From Sympetrum striolatum (taxonomy: Eukaryota; Arthropoda; Insecta; Odonata; Libellulidae): a stretch of 64,000 nt of DNA. The translations under genes and the position numbers were made by a program. Location of the stretch: positions 105,963,657-106,027,656 of the forward strand of contig OX388343.1 in assembly GCA_947579665.1 (NCBI GenBank), given 5' to 3'. Shown here piece by piece: positions 32,790-42,826 of the stretch. Numbering within the stretch: position 1 is the first letter of the stretch; each line of letters begins with the position of its first letter. The notes beneath the pieces were generated by a model, which worked only from the letters and a program-made list of their open reading frames with translations, searched no databases and was not told where the DNA came from.

Positions 32790-33012
32790 TGTTAGAAATC
32801 AATCGAGGTATATACTTCGCCCTGTATATACACGTGGATGGAAAAGGATAAAACACACAACCGAACCGTTTAAAGGAATCATGCGAACTGACTTCTTTAT
32901 TCATTTCAATATGGCGACTGCCGTACAAAAATGACAAATGAATATCACCAAGCAACCTTTCTATATCAATTACCATCTCTCTTTATGTGTTCATAATGCC
33001 ACATTTTTAACA
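32790..33012 (-). repeat. Copia 3' LTR
   Basis: It is 223 bp and starts tgttagaaatcaatcgagg on the plus strand. It differs from 35906-36128 only near 32940 (aaatga against aaacga). Confidence 0.95.
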
Positions 33013-33021
33013 CCTCTCCTC
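33013..33021 (-). other. Copia polypurine tract
   Basis: The minus strand reads gaggagagg immediately before the 3' LTR, the expected plus-strand primer. Confidence 0.7.
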
Positions 33022-33268
33022 ATTACGACACATAAAGTTTGCAACCAATCAATTTCAAATCAAGTAATCAAAATAAATCACACAAAATATACAATATTCC
33101 CTCCCACATAACTATCTAATTCAAAACAAACAAAAATGTCATGATAAACGCTAAACCAAAACAACAACACCACAATAAAAATACTTAAAAAAAAATGTAC
33201 AAATGCTTGGTATGCTTTAAAAGTGAAAAGAAAATGGTTCACTCGCACATACAAAGGAAAAAAAAATC

Positions 33269-34174
33269 TCACTTTAATCCCATCATTTGAGAGAAAGTTT
33301 TAGTTTTTGGTCCAGACAAAGGTTTGGTAAGTAGATCAGCACAATTGTCTACTGACTGCACATGATTGAACACAATATCCCCACTTTCAACAAGTTCCCT
33401 TAAATAATGGTATGCCCCAACTACATCCACCTGCTCGATATCCCATTCATTTTCAATTGCCACTGCCATTAATAATCTTAAAGTTCTTCTTTGAATTACT
33501 GGGCTGAATGTCTCTGAATAATCAATCCCTTCAACCTGCTTAAAGCCTTGAGCAACGAGTCTAGCCTTAAACTTCAAAACTGCCCCCATTTGGTCCTTCT
33601 TGAGTGAAAATACCCACCTACTCCCAATTTCATTTTCATACGTGGGTCTTTTGACCATCTCCCATGTTTGCTGCTCCTTCATGTTGTTGATCTCTTCCTC
33701 CATCGCAGCTCTCCATTCAACAGAACACATACCTTTCAGAGCCTCCTCAGCACTCTCTGGGACCTCAATTTCCCCCCTACCCTTCACGAGGTTAGCACAG
33801 GGACATCTTATTGGGAATCTCTCCCTGGTGGATCTCCTTGGTCCTCCCTCCACCTCATCAGGGATGAGATGCTCTTCTTCCTGTGGTAAATGGGCTCCCT
33901 CTCCTGGAGGTAGCAGCTCATCCTCTCCTGGAGGTGGTAATCCCTCCTCTCCTTGATCATCCTCTCCTGGTTCCTCATCTGAAATTTCTTCAAAATCCAT
34001 GTTGTCCAAGGGTTCATCTTCGCCTCCATCTTTGGTCTTAACATCATCAACCATTTCTCCCTCTTCCAAAAGGAATGATTTTCTTCCCCTTGAACTGGGC
34101 CTCTTGCCAACCTTAGATTTTAGGCTGTCATCAACAACTTCACCACTTTCTTCAGCACAGATCTCTCCTTCCAT
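33269..34174 (-). pseudogene. Copia reverse transcriptase start fused to RNase H end
   Basis: An acidic linker (residues 1-115) is followed by RRSTRERFPIR and SVEWRAAMEEEINNMKEQQT, then IGSRWVFSLKKDQMG, FKARLVAQGFKQVEGIDYSE and TFSPVIQRRTLRLLMAVA, the N-terminal part of Copia reverse transcriptase. After VDVVGAYHY the frame jumps to LRELVESGDIVFNHV and NCADLLTKPL, the C-terminal end of the Copia RNase H region. The YxDD active site and most of RNase H are therefore deleted without losing frame. It is not catalytic. Confidence 0.8.
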
Positions 34175-34469
34175 TCCGGGAACCGGCCACCTCTACTCCA
34201 TCTGCTAACTCCTCTTGTTCATGTCCTCGCAATCCTTGAACCTGCATTGCTGGTGATGGCAGAAGTGGTGGTACCGCACAAGGAGATGATACAGCACCCA
34301 CTGATCCCATCTCCGGATCTTCACGGTTGAGGATTTGTGTCGCCTTTTCACCATCGGGAACAGGAAACTTCATCCTCCGCATCTTTCCTTGAATGCAAGT
34401 GTCACATGCTTCCTGAAGTCTCCCTGTTAAGCTCAGTCCTGGTATTTTTTTCATGGAAATCTTGTTCAA
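34152..34469 (-). pseudogene. Copia gag-pre-integrase, integrase core missing
   Basis: The residues HARLGHLNKISMKKIP, then ACDTCIQGKMRRMKFP, form the zinc-binding HHCC-type gag-pre-integrase. The Trp normally before HARLGH is a TGA stop (near 34488-34490). Directly after the finger comes linker text that belongs downstream of the integrase, so the DDE core is deleted. A frameshift near 34170 leads into the next frame. Confidence 0.7.
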
Positions 34470-34490
34470 GTGGCCAAGGCGAGCATGTCA

Positions 34491-35300
34491 CGTCTTGAAT
34501 GTCACTCGCGAGGCATTTCGGGATTCCTTAAAATTTGCCTTCATCTCCTCTATCGCCATCCCTCTCTCTGTTGTTACGTAATAAAGACGGCCAACTCGGT
34601 GTGCTTTTAATAGCACCTTTCCCTCATCGGATATCTCAGCCTTACCCCCGAAAGCTACGATCTTTAGCCCCTTCTCTTCCAACACTCCCTGAGAAATTAG
34701 GTTGTCCTGGAGGCTTGGGACGTACAGCACTTCGGAGAAATCCAGATCCCACCCCCCACATTCCATTGAAATGTGAAGGAGAACTTTTCCCCTCCCCTCT
34801 ATTTTCAACGGCGCACCATCCCCAACAGTCACTTCCCCTTTCATCGGAGTAAAGTCCCTCATCAGATCCCTCCTGTGAGTCATGTGATCGGATGCGCCAC
34901 AATCTAACAACCACACACTCTGGTCCTTAGAACAGTCCTTCGATGTACACAAAGCCCTGTACTCCCGTGTTACTACTGTTGCCGTGGCCTGTCTTCCTTT
35001 GTCTCCCTCGCTATCTTTTTCTCTTTTCGGGCAATTCCGCGATATGTGCCCCTTTCCTCCGCAAGCGTAGCACCAGAAATCCTTCGGCCTTGACTGTTCT
35101 CGATTCATCCTCTCAGGTGGATGTCCCCATTGATTCCTACCACTTGCGTGACTCCTCGACACCTTCAATGCCTGATAGTTTTCCCGGTTTTCCCTCTCAT
35201 TCGAGAGATTCAGCCGTTTCTCTTCCAGGAGTAACTTCGCCTTTACCTTTTGGGTTGAGAGTCCTCCCTCGATTTATCTCTCAAGGCTTCTTATTAACCC
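34491..35300 (-). pseudogene. Copia gag zinc knuckle and protease
   Basis: The frame continues from gag after stops near 35306 and 35276. It shows CYACGGKGHISRNC (CX2CX4HX4C zinc knuckle, RNA packaging) and then VWLLDCGASDHMTHRRDL, the aspartic protease with Cys in place of the usual Ser of DSG/DTG, followed by VGDGAPLKIEGRGKV and VLYVPSLQDNLIS. It ends at the TGA in the pre-integrase. Otherwise the coding text is well preserved, consistent with a young insertion. Confidence 0.8.
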
Positions 35301-35798
35301 TTAGTATTTATTGATAGGCAACCCCATCAAATAAAACGCGGCCAATACATCGTCGGAGAACACAAGCCCACACTTCCGAATCTTTTTGTGGAGATCGTTA
35401 ATCTTATTTATGTAATCTTGGACGCTGGTGTCCTCCTCCTTTCGAAGATTAACTAAATCTTGCAAAAACAGTGTTTGTTGCAGTAGGCCATAGTCTGTGC
35501 ACAGGGATTCTAAAGTATCCCAAATTTCTTTTGCGGTATCGCACTTGGCAACATCGTTCAGAAATGAATCTCCAACGTACGTTAACAATATACCCTTAGC
35601 GATGTTGTCGAGCCTAGTTTGCCTTCTTTGCTCATTTACGACCACGTCGGATTGGTCCCAATCAGAAATAGATTCCCAACATCCCGACCTCAAGCACAAA
35701 GCTTTAACACGAATTACCCATTTAAAATAATTATCGCCGTTTAGCAATGGACACTTCACATCTTCATCGCACACCTCGTGTTCGAACGCCGCCGCCAT
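35301..35798 (-). pseudogene. Copia gag N-terminal part
   Basis: The start ATG is at 35796-35798 (MAAAFEHEVCDEDVKCPLLN); an upstream GTG-initiated extension is not needed. GDNYFKWVIRVKALCLRSGC, AKEIWDTLESLCTDYG and LFLQDLVNLRKEEDTSVQDY match the Copia gag (UBN2-type) capsid fold. The frame ends at a TAA after LPINKY and continues in the same frame beyond a second stop, so the gag polyprotein is broken by two point stops. Confidence 0.8.
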
Positions 35799-35889
35799 TG
35801 CTTCCACAAAATCTCCCTTGAGTTCGCAATAAAAACAGTTATACTCCACCGGTTAGTGAAACTATTCCTAATTTCCACCCTCAAGCAAT

Positions 35890-35905
35890 TCCTGGGCCCA
35901 TGACC
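35890..35905 (-). other. Copia primer-binding site (internal tRNAi-Met)
   Basis: The minus strand just inside the 5' LTR reads GGTCATGGGCCCAGGA. It is complementary, with about one mismatch, to the anticodon arm of initiator tRNA-Met (CTGGGCCCATAACC). Drosophila copia uses the same half-tRNA priming. Confidence 0.75.
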
Positions 35906-36128
35906 TGTTAGAAATCAATCGAGGTATATACTTCGCCCTGTATATACACGTGGATGGAAAAGGATAAAACACACAACCGAACCGTTTAAAGGAATCATGC
36001 GAACTGACTTCTTTATTCATTTCAATATGGCGACTGCCGTACAAAAATGACAAACGAATATCACCAAGCAACCTTTCTATATCAATTACCATCTCTCTTT
36101 ATGTGTTCATAATGCCACATTTTTAACA
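35906..36128 (-). repeat. Copia 5' LTR
   Basis: It is 223 bp, practically identical to 32790-33012, and is followed by the TGGAA target duplication. Confidence 0.95.
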
Positions 36129-37305
36129 TGGAAGTCCCAATAGCAAATGGTGTGTATTTTTCTTGAGTCAAATTCCTTTTTTAAGCCATGAGTAAGTTTC
36201 TAAATTATGGGATGTTTAGAAAGCATAAAGTTGTTTTAAGGAAGGTGTTACTTAGTGAGTCTCACTTTGATTGATATTGAATTTACTGAATTATGTGAAT
36301 GTAAATGAAAAACCTATCAAAGACTGACCATGATTTAGAATTTTTGATGAAAGTTTCTTATTAAATTTTAATGTATTTCTTGTTTCCTTCTTTTTAGAGC
36401 CTTGTTGCAGAAATTAGATATAGTATTGAAAAGGATGGATGATCTGGGCAAGAATGTTACTAAGTTAGCAAATGGGTTAACAAATTCAGAAAAAAGTAAT
36501 GGCGAACTAGAAAATGGCAGGAATAAAAAATATAGCAAAGAAAGTCTCCTCCTTACAGGATTGTCAGAGGGAAGTTTAAAAAAAAAGTAGTGGAGGGTAG
36601 AACCTCTAGTACAGACAATATGCAGAACAGGATACTGCCATTCTCACTGCCCATATTGGACTGGAACCATTTCTGTGAGTGATGATGATAATGAAAATAG
36701 AGGTTTTGGAGGTGAAGGAGCTACTGGTTAGTGATTCTATTTTTTTTACTTTATGTTACACATATTTCACTGAACTATGCTATTTTTCTAATGTCTTAAC
36801 AGGTACAAAATCTTGGAGGAATAGGAGAGAGGGGACCTCACAACAATTATAAATGGAATCCTCTCAAGGATACTCTTCAAGTCCTTTGCCAAACGCTGCA
36901 GTTGGAAGGGGCAGAGGGGAGAGAAACATGAATTGGATAATACACCCTATTGCAGATTGTTCATGGTGTGTATTTTAGGCTGTTGCCTCTATTGTTGTAA
37001 ATTACCTCATTTGTTGGAAGTGGATAAATAAATGGGAGGTGGCGTAAAATTTTGTTCCATCTTCCTTTTCAGGTGCAGTTATCTGCAATTATGGTCATGA
37101 GAAGACGACGGAAGAGGCTGTAAAAGGGAAACTGAAAACCTGGCTGAAGACAGCAAGTCGGAAGAGGGATATTGTCGAGAGCTAAATGTTTGTATTATTA
37201 ATTTATCAATATATTTATTGAAAACAATTGCTCCTTTACTATTTATTTTCAATGGAAGGAGGACCTTTTGCAGATACCTTTTTAAAAGAAGAAATTTCTT
37301 TATTA

Positions 37306-37554
37306 CAGGGTGCGGCAGAACCGACTAAGCAGTTTCGAGTGTGGCAGAACCAATTTAGCAGTTTTGAGGAGTTATAAAAAAGAAATCTGCATATATAAAG
37401 AAAAAACGTTTTTATTTTCGAAAAAAGTTGTCCAAACCTGTTCGAAAATAAAAACGTTTTTTTATATATGCAGATTTCTTTTTTATAACTCCTCGAAACT
37501 GCTTAATAGGTTCTGCCACACTCGTAGCTGCTTAATCGGTTCTGCCGCACCCTG
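37306..37554. mobile_element. 249-bp mariner-type foldback MITE
   Basis: Long inverted arms start CAGGGTGCGGCAGAACCGA at both ends, with TA at 37304-37305 and 37555-37556. The inner arms (acgtttttattttcgaa and its complement) flank an 18-bp loop. The arms differ by a ~25-bp internal difference in the outer repeats. No protein is encoded; the open frame at 37310-37630 is a shadow. Confidence 0.8.
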
Positions 37555-37796
37555 TATAATAATAATATGCGATACAGTGAAATTTATATATAATACGAAC
37601 GTAATTTTAAAACGCCACTGTTCGGTGTAAAAGTACCATCTCGCGGCAGGTTTGCGAACTACGGGCGCCAGCTACATTACCTAGTAGTGCCACCTACCGT
37701 CAAATATTGGTACCATTCCGCAGCACGAGTTTACGCCCAATAAAAGCGTTCTTAGACCCTAGAAAAGCACGTGCATGATACCGTTCTACGCCCGGT

Positions 37797-37902
37797 CCAA
37801 AGAGTATAATGACGTCCATAAGACGTTGGGTTAGATGGAAGAAGAGACTTTTAAGTCTCAATCTCGCCCAAATAAAGACGATTTATTATTATTATTATTA
37901 CT
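37797..37902 (+). mobile_element. 106-bp 5'-truncated non-LTR 3' end
   Basis: The insert is flanked by tacgcccggt at 37787-37796 and 37903-37912 and ends with an (att)n tail. Its text (RRWVRWKKRLLSLNLAQIK in one frame, then Tyr codons from the tail) resembles the C-terminal end of non-LTR retrotransposons with TTA-type tails. Confidence 0.6.
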
Positions 37903-37912
37903 TACGCCCGGT

Positions 37913-38861
37913 TCCCTCCGACTTGTGTTGTTTGGGAAATATTGCTGCCTTTCGGATGATTTCGACGGCAAAATTTTCCCTGTTTTTAGAACGTAAACAT
38001 ACATCGTTTGAAGTTTTATCAACAAAGCCGAAAATATTAATCTACATTATAGAAGGTGATATTATTCATAAAAATATATAGCTTCAATCAATTCAATTTC
38101 AAAAGTTAACGTATGGTTTTATTGCCACAAAATTTCGGCTCTTCTTCTCAATACATTTCTTATGAGCCTATCTTTCACATTATGCCCACAGAATTTTCAC
38201 CATTTTTGTCTGAATTCTCTCAATTTCGACTCGAATGCGATATTCTACGACCAAAATAAGAATCTTTATTCAATTTTCTCTCTTTGGATTTAATCTCGAT
38301 TTGGTACTACCATTATTTTTGATCTAATTCTTCAAAATAAAAAATGCCTGATATTGATCAAAATGAACTTTGTGTGTATTTCTTATGAGAGACGATTATA
38401 CTGGTCCAGAGTCAAACCAAGGATATTTGGACAGAGATTTTAGCTTTCTGCACTCCTTCTCCATATAAACTTTAACTATGCCAAATCTCAAACTCCTCCG
38501 TTCGCGCAATATCCCTAAAAAGGGACCCAAAGTTTTCTCTTCACGTATTAATATGTAGATTAACTCTTAAATAACGTATAAAACTAAACTAAACTAAAGT
38601 AACTAATCTAGTAACTACTAAAGTTAACGGGTATGAGTTTTTAAAAGAACTTTTTCCACTCAAGAAATCTAGAAAGCAGCAATTTCAAGGTAAGGTAAAC
38701 AAGGCAATGGGGAAGTTAAAAGAGCGCGTCAGAAGGTGTTGCAAGTAGCGGAAATCGCGGAAATCGACCGTGGCCAATTGGAAATCCTGAAACATCATCC
38801 ATGACATCCTCAAACTCACCAAGTTCAACTTCCTGACACCTAGGTGACAGGATAGTCTAAT
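37913..38861. other. Spacer before the satellite array
   Basis: It includes a SINE-like piece (38290-38445), a short ctaaa run near 38580 and no coding sequence that I recognise. Confidence 0.3.
38290..38445. repeat. SINE-like dispersed repeat, copy 3
   Basis: It carries aactttgtgtgtatttcttatg and ccagagtcaaaccaaggat in the order seen at 6280-6330, with heavy divergence. Confidence 0.3.
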
Positions 38862-40256
38862 AAAGGTAAAATAGAGGAAAAAAATCGAAATTTCGCTAAA
38901 AATATCCGTTTCGTTACTTTTTTTGATATAATCTCGATAAAATGACGAAAATTAAGGCAAAATAGAGGAAAAAATTGAAATTTTCCGCTTTCGTAGCTTT
39001 TTTCGATCACATCATGATAAAATAAGGAAAATTAATGCAAAAAAGAGGAAAAAAATGAAATTTGGCTAAAATTATCCGTTTTGGTTGCTTTTTAAGATCA
39101 TATCTCCATTAAATGGCAAACATCAAGGCAATATAGAGGAAAAATTTGCAATTTCGCAAAAACTTATCCATCTTCGTTGCTTTCTTTTATCTCATCTCGA
39201 TGAAATGACGAAAATAAAGGCAAAATAGGGGAAAAAAATTGAAATTTCGCAAAAATTCTCCGTTTTCGTTCCTTTTTTGATATAATCTCGATAAAATGAC
39301 GAAAATTAAGCCAAAATAGAGGAAAAAAATTTAAATCTTGCTAGAATTATCCTTTTATGTTGCTGTTTGCGATAATATCTCGTTAAAATGACGAAAATTA
39401 AGGCAAAATAGAGGAAAAAAATTGAAATTTTCCGCTTTCGTTGCTTTTCTCGATCATTTCTCGATAAAATAAGGGAAATTAAGGCAAAAAAGAGGAAATA
39501 AAATTGAAATTTCGCTAAAATTATCCGTTTTCGTTGATTTTTTCGATCATATATCGATAAAATGACAGAAAATTAAGGCAAAATAGAGAAAAAATTATTC
39601 GCTAAAATTATAATTTTTCGTTGATATTTTTGATCATATCTCGATTGAATGACGAAAATTAAGACAAAATAGAGGAAAAAATTGAAACTTTGCTAAGATT
39701 ATCCGTTTTCGTTGCTCATTTCGATCATACCTCACGAAAATGGCAAAAATTAAGGCTAAATAGAGGAGAAAATAGAAATATCGCTAAAGTATCCGTTATC
39801 ATTGTTTTTCGTAGATATTATCTCGATAAAATGACGAAAACTAAGCAGAAGTAGAGGGAAAAAATTCAAATTTCGCTAAAAAAATCCGTTTTGGTTGCTA
39901 TTTACGATCATATCTCAACTAAATGGCAAAAATTAAGGCAAGATAGAAGAAAAATTTGCAATTTCGCAAATATTATCCATCTTCGTTGCTTTTTATTATC
40001 TCATCTCGATGAAATGACGAAAATAAAGGTAAAATAGAGGAAAAAAATTGAAATTTCGCTAAAATTATCCGTTTTCGTTGCTTTTTTCGATCATGAAATG
40101 ACGAAAATTAAGGCAAAATGGAGGAAAATATCGAAATTTCGTCAAAAATATCCGCTTTAGTTGCTTTTTCAGATCATTTCTCACCAAAATGACAAAAATT
40201 AAGGCAAAATAGAGAAAAAAATTTAAACTTCCCGATAATTATCCATTTTCGTTCCT
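38862..40256 (+). repeat. ~92-bp satellite, block 1 (subfamily 1)
   Basis: About fifteen units contain aaaatgacgaaaattaaggc, aaaatagaggaaaaa, gaaatttcgctaaaattat and ccgttttcgttgc. This subfamily is richer in CG than block 3. Units vary in A-run length and by point changes. Confidence 0.9.
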
Positions 40257-40260
40257 TTTT

Positions 40261-40389
40261 ACTTTCTCCATATACGAAGTATAGAGAAAGTATTGTTTTC
40301 ATGAAAAAATTCGACTTCGAGATTTCAACGGAAATACATGTTTTGGGGTCCCTAGAACACGTTTTGACCATTTTCGGAATGATGTCTGT

Positions 40390-40427
<38 letters not shown>

Positions 40428-41226
40428 TAGTGGACGCTCTAACGTGAAAACTATTCGTCGTATCAACACCAAACTTCATATATAGTACTGTGGTGTGTGC
40501 TGTCAGAGTTGATTAGTTTTTGGAGTAAATCGGTCAACCGGAATTCGAGCTTTATTCATTAAAGCTTATTTCCGGTTTTTAAAATATCTCCATAAATATG
40601 ATATATACGTATATTGTATTACTAATAAAAGTTTTAGATAATGAAATTTACTATAACTTTTGTATTTAACATATTTTTTTATCACCGGTTGATTAGGAGT
40701 TATTCGTGAAACACTGATAAACCGGAAGAAGATGATTATGTACTTTGTGGGCGCTCTAACATGAAAACTATTTGGCGGATCAACACCAAACTTCATATGT
40801 AGTACTTCTATTACAGTCGTTAAAGTTGATTAGTTTTTGGAGTAAATCGGTTTACCGGAAGTTCAGCTTCATTCTTCAAAGCTCATTTCCGGTTTTCAAA
40901 ATAGCTCCATAAATATGATATTTAGGTATATACTATTATTTATAAATGTTTTAGAAAATAAAATTTACTATAACTTTTGTATGAAACATATTTTCGTATC
41001 ACTGATTGTTTAGGAGTTATTCCTGAAATACTGATAAATCGGAAGTTGCTGATTATGTACTTTGTGGGCGCTCTGGGCTCTATGGGCGAAAGGCCAGTTT
41101 CATCGTTTTTCATCCAGCATGTCCCGAACAACATTATTTATAATGTTTAGAGTTCGAAATTACTGTCGTAGATAAGTATTTACATCTTATATATGGAGAA
41201 AGTCATGTGCTGGCCACATCAGATTT
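40261..41226 (+). mobile_element. Satellite-embedded dispersed element, copy A
   Basis: It starts with a mini-palindrome (actttctccatata...tatagagaaagt) and a TG microsatellite. Two 318-bp direct repeats follow, with g(t/a)gg(g/a)cgctctaac at 40429 and 40747 and a truncated third at 41065. It ends tatatggagaaagtcatgtg and tggccacatcaga. The segment recurs at 41896-42826 and 63372-64000. No coding sequence was found. It could be a non-autonomous DNA element or a composite repeat. Confidence 0.7.
40387..40427. repeat. (TG)n microsatellite
   Basis: Almost pure gt repeats lie inside copy A. The matching tract in copy B (about 41950) is short and in copy C (63500-63560) is long, so the tract is polymorphic in length. 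Confidence 0.95.
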
Positions 41227-41895
41227 TTTTTCATTGAGCCGAGATTTGTTCCAAAAAAAGCAACGAAAGCGGATAATTTTATCGAAATTTCAAGTTTTTA
41301 CTTCTTTTTTACCTTAATTTTCGTCATTTTATGCAGATATGATCGAAAAAAGCAAACGATAACGGATAATTTTAGCGAAATTTCAATTTTTTTCCTCCAA
41401 TTTACCTTAATCTTCGTCATTTTATCGAGATATGATATAAAAAACAACGAAAACAGATAATTTAAGCAAAATTTCTATTTTTTTTCTTTATTTAATAATA
41501 ATTTCTTAATATAATAAATAATTTACCTTAATTTTCGTCATTTTATCGAGATATGATCGAAAAAAGGTACGAAAACCGATTTTTTATGCGAAATTTCTAT
41601 TTTTTTTCTCTATTTAGCCAAAAATTTTTATCATTGTATCGAGATATGATCGAAAAAAGCAATGAAAACGGATCATTTCACCGAAATTTAAATTTTTCCT
41701 CTATTTTTCCATAATTTTCTTCATTTTATCGAGATATGCTCGAAAAAATCAACGAAAACTGATAACTTTAGCGAAAATTCAATTTTTTCCGCAATTTTGC
41801 CTTTATTTTCGGCATTTAATCGAGATATGATCGAAAATAGCAACGAAAACAGATAATTTAATCGAAATTACAATTTTTTTCCTCTTTTTTACTAC
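41227..41895 (-). repeat. ~92-bp satellite, block 2 (inverted)
   Basis: About seven units in the opposite orientation carry ttttaccttaattttcgtca, ttatcgagatatgatcg and gcaacgaaa.cggataattt. The CG-containing form matches subfamily 1 of block 1. Confidence 0.9.
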
Positions 41896-42826
41896 ATACA
41901 TGTTTTGGGGTCCCTAGAACACGTTTTGACTATTTTCGGAATGATGTCTGCGTGTGTGTGTGTGTGTGATAGTGGGCGCTCTAACGTGAAAATCATTGGT
42001 CGTATCAATACCAAATTTCATATATAGTACTGTCGTGTGTGCTGTCAGAGTTGATTAGTTTTTGGAGTAAATCGGTCAACCGGAAGTCGAGCTTTATTCA
42101 TTAAAGCTCATTTCCGGTTTTCAAAATATCTCCATAAATATGATATATACGTACATTGTATTTCTTATAAAAGTTTTAGATAATGTAATTTACTATAACT
42201 TTTGTATTTAATATATTTTTGTATCACCACTTGATTAGGAGTTATTCGTGTAATACCGATAAACCGGAAGTATCTGATTATGTACTTTGTGGGCGCTCTA
42301 ACATGAAAATTGTTTGTCGGATCGACACCAAATTTTATATATAGTATTTTGGTTTGTGTGTTTAGAGTTGATTAGATTTTGGAGTAAATAAGTTAACCGG
42401 AAGTTGAGCTTCATTCTTCAAAGCTCATTTCCGGTTTTCAAAATATCTCCTTAAATATGATATTTAGGTATATAGTATTAGTAATAAAAGTTTTAGAAAA
42501 TGTAATTTACTATGACTTTTGTATGAAACATATTTTTGTATCACGGATTGTTTAGGAGTTATTTGTGAAATACTGATAAACCGGATGTTGCTGATTATGT
42601 ACGTTGTGGGCGCTCTGGGCGCTGGGGCGAAAGGCCACTCCATCAATTTTCATCGAACATGTCCTGAAAAACATTATTTATAATGTTTGTGACGTAAAAG
42701 ATAATAATATATATAAATTAATCACTCATCTTCAAAGTTTAGATGGAATATAGAGTTCGAAATTACTGTCGTAGATAAATATTTACATCTTATATATGGA
42801 GAAAGTCATGTGTTGGCCACATCAGA
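41896..42826 (+). mobile_element. Satellite-embedded dispersed element, copy B
   Basis: It lacks the first bases of copy A (entry at tacatgttttggggtcccta) but ends at the same tggccacatcaga. The 318-bp modules start near 41970 and 42288, with the truncated third at 42606. Its orientation is the same as copy A although the satellite between them is inverted. Confidence 0.7.

Larger units (their letters stand above)
32790..36128 (-). mobile_element. Copia LTR retrotransposon, young but internally deleted
   Basis: Two 223-bp LTRs (TG...CA) differ at one visible base and are flanked by the 5-bp target duplication TGGAA (32785-32789 and 36129-36133). Order on the minus strand: 5' LTR, primer-binding site, gag, protease, gag-pre-integrase, a remnant of reverse transcriptase fused to the end of RNase H, a GA-rich polypurine tract, 3' LTR. 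The integrase core and most of the polymerase are deleted, so the 3,339-bp copy moved by using proteins of another copy or decayed after insertion. Confidence 0.9.
31851..37185 (+). pseudogene. DUF4806-like multi-exon gene, disrupted
   Basis: Probable exons with GT/AG borders are 31851-32082, 32213-32423, 32514-32582, 32734-32789 continuing at 36134-36149, about 36400-36600 or beyond, 36803-36967 and 37073-37185. Translations include KYCLWPSRGYSN, YPQRDWEKWNVTHVCHVAF, LDIVLKRMDDLGKNVTKL, ILSRILFKSFAKRCSWKGQR and a C-terminal TEEAVKGKLKTWLKTASRKR. As I remember it, DUF4806 proteins have an N-terminal Trp/Tyr-rich segment, a coiled middle and a C-terminal W-x-G-(K/R) plus WL-x-x-A block; their function is unknown. 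Frameshifts occur in exon 1 near 31970, in exon 2, and at an A-run near 36578. A copia element interrupts exon 4. It is most likely a pseudogene, though single-base errors could mimic some breaks. Confidence 0.5.

Noticed and set aside
37310..37630. 106-codon plus frame
   Set aside because: It runs through the MITE hairpin and into flanking DNA.
40174..40479. Threonine/histidine-repeat protein (and similar at 63289-63606)
   Set aside because: It is a translation of the (TG)n microsatellite inside the dispersed element.
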